Assembly (NCBI GenBank): GCA_026394695.1
Contig: JAPKXT010000165.1
Location: 1-11,440, forward strand
Direction: 5' to 3'
Length of the DNA: 11,440 nt
Origin: Methanoregula sp.
GTDB lineage: Archaea > Halobacteriota > Methanomicrobia > Methanomicrobiales > Methanospirillaceae
The notes under the pieces were generated by a model that saw only the letters and a program-made list of their open reading frames with translations, was not told the DNA's origin and ran no database searches. How positions within the stretch are numbered: position 1 is the first letter of the stretch; each line of letters opens with the position of its first letter. Shown here piece after piece: positions 6,921-11,440 of this stretch. A program made the position numbers and the translations under genes.

Positions 6921-6927
6921 CAGATCC

Positions 6928-7248
6928 TTATACCTTTTTCGAGGTGTCCTCTTTCATCATAAACTTGACAATAAGGAACACCACAAGTGCGATAATAACA
7001 AAATCAATGATGGCCCCAACAAAATCACCAACAGCCAGTTTTACCGGACCCAGCTGAAGAACTGAAGCCCTCCAGTCTCCTCCGGGTACGAGCACTGCAA
7101 TAACCGGCATGATGATATCAGATACACAAGCCGTCACCATTTTTGTTGCAGCTGCACCAATGATAAACGCGACAGCAAGGCCAATGACCTGGTATTTCAT
7201 CAAAAAATCCATAAATTCCTTAATCATTCCCTTCTTTTCTTCAGCCAT
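6928..7248 (-). CDS. mscL: Large-conductance mechanosensitive channel MscL
   Basis: A 106-residue membrane protein forming the high-threshold tension valve that opens just before the cell bursts on hypo-osmotic shock. An amphipathic N-terminal helix (MIKEFMDFLMKYQ, 8-20) leads into TM1 (about 21-46), whose GLAVAFIIGAAATKMV stretch matches the small-residue pore-constriction pattern of MscL. DIIMP (44-48) is the conserved end of TM1. A short loop with one GGDW turn is followed by TM2 (about 74-96, FVGAIIDFVIIALVVFLIV). At 106 residues it is shorter than E. coli MscL (136), mostly from a reduced outer loop and a trimmed C-terminal helix bundle. AAGGTGAT at 7254-7261, five bases before the ATG, gives a clear ribosome binding site and fixes the start. 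It lies on the same strand as the MscS-family gene, about 740 bases apart. Confidence 0.93.
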   Translation of the reverse strand: MAEEKKGMIKEFMDFLMKYQVIGLAVAFIIGAAATKMVTACVSDIIMPVIAVLVPGGDWRASVLQLGPVKLAVGDFVGAIIDFVIIALVVFLIVKFMMKEDTSKKV

Positions 7249-7328
7249 AGGTAATCACCTTAATCCAGAGAACGATCTGTTCATATTCTGGTTAATGAGC
7301 GATTATCCTGTTTGCACAAAAGGATTTC

Positions 7329-7345
7329 GATAAAAAAATAATGAG
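7329..7345 (-). promoter_or_regulatory. Possible TATA region for mscL
   Basis: On the minus strand a CATTATTTTTTTATCG stretch lies about 80-97 bases upstream of the mscL start. It is the best A/T-rich candidate in the gap, but no BRE element is distinct. The 7249-7482 gap also serves the divergent lipoprotein gene. Confidence 0.25.
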
Positions 7346-7403
7346 ATGAGAATAAATCAGCACCTTAAATAACACCGCACCCCCCTCTTATTAAATCCGT
7401 GTC

Positions 7404-7419
7404 GATTTTTTTAAAAATC
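7404..7419 (+). promoter_or_regulatory. Possible TATA region for the lipoprotein gene
   Basis: GATTTTTTTAAAAATC at 7404-7419 lies about 65-80 bases upstream of the lipoprotein start. Initiation about 25 bases downstream would give a leader near 40-45 bases. The stretch is also palindromic (GATTTTT/AAAAATC). Confidence 0.3.
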
Positions 7420-7482
7420 CGTAAGAAGCTGGTGCAGGGAGGGAGCACAAACATGATATAACTCAGGCTCGCACGTTCTGAT

Positions 7483-7971
7483 ATGCAGTTCAGAATAACG
7501 GTTATTGTGATCGTGCTCCTCTGTGGTGCAATCGCCATCGCCGGGTGCACAGGAACCCAGACTTCCCCGGTTTCAACTACTCCGGGCTCGGGGACACCGG
7601 CCGCATCTTCCGGATCAGGTTCACCCACGGCGACTCTTACCACTGTACCAACAGACGTGCTGCCAAGTCAGAATATTGTTCAGGTAGATGTAGGAGAGAA
7701 AGACTACCTTGGGATCATTCCGGTCATCTTCCAGGGAGGCATGGGAATGAACAGTATAAAAAAAGTTGATATAAAACTCACACGGGCTGACGGGACAACC
7801 GATACTGCCACGGTTGGAACGATGAAAGGGGATGAAATCGACCTCCAGGGAACACGGGGAACAGGATCCGAGAGAGGCCAAACGGATCGTGTTGAAGTAT
7901 GGGTCACTACAAACGAGGTTCAGACGTACAAGATTGTGGATGTCCTGCGTGAATATCGCTCGCGTGGATAA
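7483..7971 (+). CDS. Small predicted lipoprotein of unknown function
   Basis: A 162-residue secreted protein. Residues 1-21 form a lipoprotein signal peptide (basic R4, hydrophobic core VIVIVLLCGAIAIAG) ending in the lipobox IAGC, so C22 is the probable lipid-anchored residue. Residues 23-60 are a Ser/Thr/Pro/Gly-rich linker, common in Methanomicrobiales surface proteins and likely glycosylated. The remaining 100 residues form a compact domain of predicted beta strands (VQVDVGEKDYLGIIPVIFQG, then VDIKLTRADGT and RVEVWVTTNEVQTYKIVDV), which I do not recognise as a named family. The protein should face the outside of the cytoplasmic membrane. No obvious Shine-Dalgarno site precedes the ATG; the signal peptide supports this start. 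The gene is divergent from mscL. Confidence 0.8.
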   Translation: MQFRITVIVIVLLCGAIAIAGCTGTQTSPVSTTPGSGTPAASSGSGSPTATLTTVPTDVLPSQNIVQVDVGEKDYLGIIPVIFQGGMGMNSIKKVDIKLTRADGTTDTATVGTMKGDEIDLQGTRGTGSERGQTDRVEVWVTTNEVQTYKIVDVLREYRSRG

Positions 7972-8002
7972 TTCACAACTGCAAAAAAGATCCTCCTCTC
8001 CA

Positions 8003-8008
8003 TTTTTT
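8003..8008 (+). terminator. T6 run between lipoprotein and radical SAM genes
   Basis: T6 lies 31 bases behind the lipoprotein stop and may end that transcript. Followed by TAAACCC, the same A/T stretch could instead be part of a promoter for the radical SAM gene, whose start is only 17 bases away. Confidence 0.3.
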
Positions 8009-8024
8009 AAACCCGGTATCCAGT

Positions 8025-9134
8025 ATGGAAGTGAACTGGCGGCAGATCCATGCAGCACGAAACTCGTTTGCAGCACTATCTGCGGCGTGCGGGCAGGAAG
8101 GATTCGTCCTGAACCTGGTTGACACGCCCAAAAACGATGTGACCTGTTATAGTCTCAACTCCGTCAATGAGCCGTTCTACCACGATGAGATAGCGGGAGC
8201 GGATTGCATCACGATTGTCGGGGGGCCACATGCGACGGCATGTCCGCGTGAAGTGGCAGAATATGCCGATTATGTCATTGTCGGTGAAGGAGAATTCACG
8301 CTACCCCGTCTCCTCACGCAGGTAGAGAATGGCGGAGAGGGGAATATACCCGGCGTGGCAACCGCTCATTTTTACCAGCCGGTTACTTCGACCGTACGCC
8401 TCGATGCATATCCGGCATTTTCTGAAAAACAGGGATATGTGGAGATCTCAAGGGGCTGCCCGTTTACCTGCGGGTACTGCCAGACTCCGCAGATCTTCGG
8501 GCACTGCATGCGACACCGCTCGATCGGCACGATTGCCCGGTATGCAAACCGGTATGAACATGCCCGGTTTGTCTCTCCCAATGCATTTGCGTACGGTTCG
8601 GACGGTATCCATCCCCGCTGGGAGAAGATCGAGGCGCTTTTCAGACAACTCCACAACCAGATCTTCTTTGGCACGTTCCCCAGCGAGGTGCGCCCGGAAT
8701 TTGTCTGTGCCGAGTCCTTATCCTTAGTACACCGGTACTGCACCAACACAAAACTCCACTTCGGTGTTCAGTCCGGGAGTGATACGGTTCTCAGGCAACT
8801 TCACCGTGGACATACGGTCGATGATGGTATCCGTGCTGTTGAGCTCTGCAACGAGTATTCGATCACCCCGATTGTCGATTTTATCGTCGGGTTCCCCTTT
8901 GAGACAGATGAGGACCAGAAGGCGACCGTGGACCTCATAGAATGGGTTTCACGGCAGGGAAAAGTTCACGTTCACCGTTTTATGCCCCTGCCCGGCACCC
9001 CGCTTGCCGGTACCACCGCGCGATCACTCCTGCCGGAAACAGAAAAAATATGCGGGAAACTCGCTGTATCAGGCAAATTGACCGGCTCATGGAATGATCC
9101 TGCGATAAGGTTTTTTAAAACACCCTTCAAATGA
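8025..9134 (+). CDS. B12-binding-domain/radical SAM protein, MJ_1487 type
   Basis: A 369-residue cytoplasmic iron-sulfur protein. The N-terminal part (about 1-130) has a Rossmann-like B12-binding fold layout with IVGGPHAT (64-71) and VIVGEGE (84-90). These are the typical strand-turn motifs of B12-binding/radical SAM proteins. The cobalamin-ligand motif DxHxxG is not seen. The radical SAM core follows with ISRGCPFTCGYC, where C145, C149 and C152 bind the 4Fe-4S cluster. FGVQSGSD (246-253) and VDFIVGFPFETDED (284-297) are later barrel motifs. The family matches TIGR04013 (MJ_1487-like), an archaeal group without a known substrate; methyl or methylthio transfer is only a family-level guess. The start has a weak Shine-Dalgarno site, but the N-terminus fits the fold. 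The metallophosphoesterase gene follows after six bases, so the two are probably co-transcribed. Confidence 0.88.
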   Translation: MEVNWRQIHAARNSFAALSAACGQEGFVLNLVDTPKNDVTCYSLNSVNEPFYHDEIAGADCITIVGGPHATACPREVAEYADYVIVGEGEFTLPRLLTQVENGGEGNIPGVATAHFYQPVTSTVRLDAYPAFSEKQGYVEISRGCPFTCGYCQTPQIFGHCMRHRSIGTIARYANRYEHARFVSPNAFAYGSDGIHPRWEKIEALFRQLHNQIFFGTFPSEVRPEFVCAESLSLVHRYCTNTKLHFGVQSGSDTVLRQLHRGHTVDDGIRAVELCNEYSITPIVDFIVGFPFETDEDQKATVDLIEWVSRQGKVHVHRFMPLPGTPLAGTTARSLLPETEKICGKLAVSGKLTGSWNDPAIRFFKTPFK

Positions 9135-9140
9135 TATACC

Positions 9141-9782
9141 ATGAAAGATGTGCTATTGATAGCAGATCTCCATGGTCAATTCGGTAAAATTGATTCATTT
9201 CTGGATTTGAATCCGGAAGCGGTATTTATTGCAGGTGATATCACCAATATGGGTCCGGTTGACACGGTCGATGACGTGCTCTCACGCATCGATGTGCCGT
9301 GTTTTGCAGTGCCCGGCAACTGTGACCCGCGTGAGATCATCGAAATACTTGAACACTCGGACACCGTGTGTCTTCATGGCTCCCAGATTAATCTGGGCAG
9401 GATAACCATTGTCGGTCTCGGAGGATCAAACCCTACCCCGTTCGGTACACCGTTTGAGATGACCGACAAGCAGATCGATGATGTATTACTCCGTGCAATG
9501 AAAAAGATGGAAAAAACCGTCCACAACGTTCTTCTTACCCATGCACCACCCTTTGAGACGCTTGATAAAATTAACGGCGAACACGTTGGAAGCAGGAGTA
9601 TCCGGCGGCATATGGGGTCCTTTGACCTTGTCTGCTGCGCTCATATCCACGAACAGCGGGGTGTCATGGATGTTGACGGTGTAAAAATTGTCAATCCCGG
9701 TGCCGCGATGGACGGCTATTGTGCAATGCTCCACTTCGGGACAGATGCACGGGATATCAAAATTGAACTGCTGACCGTTTAG
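9141..9782 (+). CDS. Metallophosphoesterase (calcineurin-like)
   Basis: A 213-residue cytoplasmic phosphoesterase with a complete two-metal site. The motifs are IADLHG (D9, H11), AGDIT (D33), PGNCD (N60, with C61-D62 in place of the common HD/CD catalytic pair), LLTHAPP (H134) and CAHIHEQRG (H168, H170), followed by NPGAA (185-189). Length and order fit the COG2129/YfcE-like group, which hydrolyses phosphodiesters or small phosphorylated substrates; the natural substrate is unknown. The H-position of the classic GNHD motif is Cys, as in other archaeal and YfcE-type members, so activity is expected. The ATG is six bases behind the radical SAM stop, with no strong separate Shine-Dalgarno site, which suggests translational coupling. 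The 3' end overlaps the convergent CyaB-type gene by 26 bases. Confidence 0.9.
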   Translation: MKDVLLIADLHGQFGKIDSFLDLNPEAVFIAGDITNMGPVDTVDDVLSRIDVPCFAVPGNCDPREIIEILEHSDTVCLHGSQINLGRITIVGLGGSNPTPFGTPFEMTDKQIDDVLLRAMKKMEKTVHNVLLTHAPPFETLDKINGEHVGSRSIRRHMGSFDLVCCAHIHEQRGVMDVDGVKIVNPGAAMDGYCAMLHFGTDARDIKIELLTV

Positions 9783-10299
9783 ACAGCAGCAGTTCCAGGT
9801 ACGAGTCGAGGATCGGTTCTCCCTGTATACCCATCTCTTTTGAAATCTTTTCTATCTGAATAGTGACGTCGGTATCATTGTTCTCTGCCAAGATCTCGAT
9901 CTCTGCAAACGTGCCAAGTTCATCGACATTGTCCAGCGAGATCGCCATGTTGCCGAGTTTATAGTTCTCGCGCCATTTGTTTACTTCGGCTGTTTTTTTA
10001 AAACCCAGCCGGTCCAGTACCTGTTCAAAAATCTCGCCGGATTCAACTGCTGTATTGAGTTCTTCCCGTGCCTTGAGGCCAGACGTTTTTATTTTAGCTC
10101 CCTTGTAGGTGAGAACTGCGCGATCGTTTGTGTACCTGATGCGTATTGCTTCATCAGTTTTGCCAAAATCACGATGGGGAGCATTGTAATACACGTCGTG
10201 TTCATGTATCCTGCCGCAGAATCGTGCATTGAGCCTGTGCAACTGCTGGCGGACGGGATCGAGCGACGAAATCCTGACTTTCAATTCAATTTCCAGCAT
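9757..10299 (-). CDS. cyaB: CYTH-domain protein, class IV adenylate cyclase type (CyaB)
   Basis: From the ATG at 10299 this encodes 180 residues of a triphosphate tunnel metalloenzyme. The signature ExExK is MLEIELKV (E3, E5, K7). Further tunnel residues include the basic and acidic strand motifs HDVYYNAP, EAIRIRY, VLTYKG and REELNT, then KWRENYKLG and the C-terminal acidic TFAEIEIL pair that binds metal. Family members make cAMP from ATP or hydrolyse thiamine triphosphate or inorganic triphosphate. In archaea the reaction is mostly untested, so the name is by family only. A GTG at 10311 would add four residues, but CAGGA lies just before the internal ATG and this start puts the ExExK strand at the N-terminus as usual. 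The gene converges on the phosphoesterase with a 26-base overlap and diverges from the FKBP gene. Confidence 0.88.
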   Translation of the reverse strand: MLEIELKVRISSLDPVRQQLHRLNARFCGRIHEHDVYYNAPHRDFGKTDEAIRIRYTNDRAVLTYKGAKIKTSGLKAREELNTAVESGEIFEQVLDRLGFKKTAEVNKWRENYKLGNMAISLDNVDELGTFAEIEILAENNDTDVTIQIEKISKEMGIQGEPILDSYLELLLSKRSAVQF

Positions 10300-10312
10300 G
10301 ATTCCTGCCACA

Positions 10313-10350
10313 CGTTTATCTGTTTTCGTTGCAATTTAATATAGTCAGGT
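10313..10350. promoter_or_regulatory. Shared divergent promoter gap of CyaB-type and FKBP genes
   Basis: Only 56 bases separate the two start codons. TTTAATATAG (10340-10349) contains a TATA-like core usable on the minus strand for the CyaB-type gene. CGTTTATC (10313-10320) could serve FKBP transcription. CAGGTGA at 10347-10353 is a good ribosome binding site three bases before the FKBP ATG. Confidence 0.35.
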
Positions 10351-10355
10351 GAACC

Positions 10356-11033
10356 ATGGCAATAAAAGATGGAGATTTTATTAAACTGAGCTATACGGGC
10401 AGAGTTAACGAAAATATTTTTGATACTACTGATGCCGAAGAAGCAAAATCTGCAGGTATCCACAGCCCGAACGCCATTTATGGGCCGGTCACGATCTGTG
10501 TCGGGCAGAAACATGTAATCCTTGGCCTGGACGAGGACCTTGTCGGTAAGGATATTGGCTTCTCAGGGGATGTTGTTGTCGGGCCGGACAAGGCATTTGG
10601 CGATCGCGATCCCAAACGTATCCAGTCGTTCCCGAAGAACCAGTTCAAGGAAAAGCCGGTACGCGGCATGCCGGTGAAGATGGACGAGATGGGTGAAGGA
10701 ACGGTCGTTGATGTGATTGGTTCCAAAGTTATCGTGGATTTCAACGCACCGCTTGCTGGACAGACCCTGACCTACCACTATACGATTGAAGAGGAGGTCA
10801 CCGACCCGCTCGAGCAGCTGAAAGGTCTGGTACGCCTGTATGCCGGCAGGGAGATGGAGATCGCGATGGACGATGGCAAGGCAACCGTCACGCTCCCCCC
10901 GGGTGTCAATTATGACCGGCGGTGGCTTCTCTGGCGAAGCAGGATCATCCACGAGGGGTTTGAGTCGATCGAGGGTATCTCTGAAATTATACTGGTTGAA
11001 ACTTTCAAGCGACCGGAAAAGAAAGCAGAATAA
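10356..11033 (+). CDS. FKBP-type peptidyl-prolyl isomerase, long archaeal SlyD-like form
   Basis: A 225-residue prolyl isomerase and chaperone acting in the cytoplasm. Residues 1-77 and about 136-146 form the split FKBP domain: DGDFIKLSYTGRVNENIFDTT opens it, while VGQKHVILGLDEDLVGKDIG (49-68) is the active-site loop with the conserved GLDE. KAFGDRDPKRIQSFPKNQF (79-97) marks the inserted-in-flap chaperone domain (about 78-135) with its GMPVKMDEMGEGTV and VDFNAPLAGQTLTY elements, the latter being the hallmark end of SlyD-like proteins. Residues 150-225 form an extra C-terminal domain found in the long (about 26 kDa) archaeal FKBPs and missing from bacterial SlyD. No signal peptide and no His-rich metal tail are present. 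A GGTGA site precedes the ATG and fixes the start. The T-run at 11051 ends the unit. Confidence 0.93.
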   Translation: MAIKDGDFIKLSYTGRVNENIFDTTDAEEAKSAGIHSPNAIYGPVTICVGQKHVILGLDEDLVGKDIGFSGDVVVGPDKAFGDRDPKRIQSFPKNQFKEKPVRGMPVKMDEMGEGTVVDVIGSKVIVDFNAPLAGQTLTYHYTIEEEVTDPLEQLKGLVRLYAGREMEIAMDDGKATVTLPPGVNYDRRWLLWRSRIIHEGFESIEGISEIILVETFKRPEKKAE

Positions 11034-11050
11034 ATTTCCCTGGTTTATAA

Positions 11051-11057
11051 TTTTTTT
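11051..11057 (+). terminator. T7 terminator behind the FKBP gene
   Basis: Seven T residues lie 17 bases after the TAA stop codon, within an A/T-rich stretch. This is a typical archaeal termination signal. Confidence 0.5.
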
Positions 11058-11343
11058 ATCTTGTCTCTATTGTGATTTCTAACACTTCTCGCTGTTTTTT
11101 GTGTGTAATGTATGTGTTGGGAGGATTACCAAGACAGGGGCTGATGCCCTTATAACTCCGGATACGATGAACGCCGCCGCCCCCGAAGGGACGCCCCCGC
11201 GGCGGTTCAAATGCAGTTTTAACAAACGTGATTTTTAAAAAACCTCCTTGCCCAGTGAGGCCCAAACCGAGGCGGCCGAGCGACCCCATCAGGGGGGGAA
11301 GACATCAAAAACAAAATTAGATATCTTATTCGATCTGGAGGAG
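11058..11343. other. Gene-free GC-rich structured segment
   Basis: No gene is supported here. The minus-strand frame at 11056-11289 has a low-complexity Gly/Arg-rich translation and no ribosome binding site. The segment contains a GC-rich inverted repeat (11174-11205), C and G runs, a CCCC/GGGG hairpin near 11283-11297, and an A/T-rich island at 11228-11240 in the middle. It resembles the GC-rich repeats of the 6.4-6.85 kb region in style, but a clear common sequence is not demonstrated. Confidence 0.5.
11174..11205 (+). repeat. GC-rich inverted repeat
   Basis: CCGCCGC at 11174-11180 pairs exactly with GCGGCGG at 11199-11205 across an 18-base centre that itself contains CCC and GGG around GAA. 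The hairpin is too far behind the FKBP T-run to be its terminator. Confidence 0.5.
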
Positions 11344-11440
11344 ATGACAAAGAACCGTTTTTTTGGTTATTGCCTGCGACCGGTTACTTGCGTAATGGTT
11401 TTTTACTCCTATTATCAGTCCTCGCAGGAACACCCTGCAT
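11344..11440 (+). CDS. Possible start of an unrecognised gene, cut by window edge
   Basis: An ATG at 11344 follows GGAGG with a two-base spacer and opens 32 codons to the window end. The peptide (start MTKNRFFGYCLRPVTC) matches no family I recognise, and a second plus-strand frame is also open here. The good ribosome binding site is the main argument; the frame is too short to be sure. Confidence 0.25.
   Translation, partial: MTKNRFFGYCLRPVTCVMVFYSYYQSSQEHPA

Larger units (their letters stand above)
6658..6921. mobile_element. Miniature inverted-repeat transposable element (MITE) with 8-bp target duplication
   Basis: GGCTCTGTAGAAA (6666-6678) and its exact reverse complement (6901-6913) bound a 248-base element. 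The 8-base sequence AAAAAAAC lies directly outside each end (6658-6665 and 6914-6921), as expected for a target-site duplication. The interior encodes no transposase; the short frames inside are low-complexity. It contains a GC-rich repeat copy (6700-6770) and two strong hairpins, 6804-6822 and 6829-6845. An 8-bp duplication and ends of the type GGCxCTGTxG are typical of IS6-family elements and also occur in IS1595-type elements, so a full-length relative elsewhere in the genome is the likely mobiliser. This assignment is from memory of the families. The A-rich duplication is low-complexity, but its exact placement at both ends argues against chance. Confidence 0.75.
6192..6927. other. 736-base gene-free region with repeats and miniature elements
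   Basis: No credible gene is seen here on either strand. Frames across 6644-6962 have low-complexity Pro/Gly-rich translations caused by C/G runs. The stretch holds the MscS promoter at its left, a candidate element with inverted ends (6338-6607), a well-formed miniature element with target duplication (6658-6921), several GC-rich hairpins and long A/T tracts. The base composition swings from A/T-rich to C/G runs, unlike the flanking genes. Confidence 0.7.

Noticed and set aside
6338..6921. CRISPR-like repeat array
   Set aside because: The repeats are two diverged copies with unequal, non-spacer-like separation, and there is no regular repeat-spacer pattern.
6644..6962. Two short plus-strand frames across the MITE with Pro-rich translations
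   Set aside because: The residues come from C/G runs inside the mobile element, the frames cross its borders, and no ribosome binding site precedes them.
10299..10311. GTG start four codons upstream for the CyaB-type gene
   Set aside because: The CAGGA ribosome binding site lies between the GTG and the ATG, and the ExExK strand normally begins right at the N-terminus, so the ATG at 10299 is preferred.
11195..11220. GGTTCAAAT resembling a tRNA T-arm
   Set aside because: The flanking bases do not form a T stem, and no acceptor, D or anticodon arm can be built around it.
11056..11289. Minus-strand 77-codon frame in the GC-rich segment
   Set aside because: The translation is low-complexity Gly/Arg-rich and spans hairpin DNA; there is no recognisable protein feature.

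Overview
The window looks like a chromosomal segment of a methanogenic euryarchaeon, most likely of the Methanomicrobiales (Methanoregula-like). This assignment is inferred. It rests on archaeal-style TATA boxes and oligo-T terminators, Shine-Dalgarno sites of the GGTG(A) type, PKD domains on membrane proteins, an MJ_1487-type B12-binding/radical SAM protein, a CyaB-type CYTH protein and a long archaeal FKBP. There is no rRNA, tRNA, CRISPR array or transposase gene in the window.

Left part (1-7248), all on the minus strand, is mostly membrane proteins. It holds a DedA-family protein cut by the window edge, an 849-residue P-type cation ATPase of uncertain ion specificity, a three-PKD-domain protein fused to a membrane-embedded M50/site-2-protease-like domain, an MscS-family channel and a small MscL channel. 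Each gene has its own gap, often with a recognisable TATA box and a T-run terminator. They therefore look like separate transcription units and not one operon. The theme is ion balance, osmotic release and envelope sensing.

Between the MscS and MscL genes lies a 736-base gene-free stretch (6192-6927). It carries a clean miniature transposable element at 6666-6913, with 13-bp perfect terminal inverted repeats and an 8-bp target duplication, inserted in the T-run terminator of mscL. A second candidate element lies beside it (6338-6607) with imperfect inverted ends. Both contain diverged copies of the same GC-rich, hairpin-forming segment that ends in ATTGCGAT.

Right part (7483-11033) encodes soluble or secreted proteins. 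On the plus strand are a small lipoprotein, the B12-binding/radical SAM protein and a metallophosphoesterase 6 bases behind it (a likely two-gene operon). A CYTH/CyaB protein on the minus strand overlaps the phosphoesterase tail to tail by 26 bases. The CyaB gene and a SlyD-like FKBP prolyl isomerase diverge from a gap of about 56 bases.

The last 407 bases hold the FKBP terminator, a GC-rich structured non-coding segment and possibly the start of a gene running off the edge.

The points most worth a second look are the PKD-M50 fusion with an HDxxH motif in place of HExxH, the miniature element in the mscL terminator with its shared GC-rich core, and the altered transport-site residues of the P-type ATPase.
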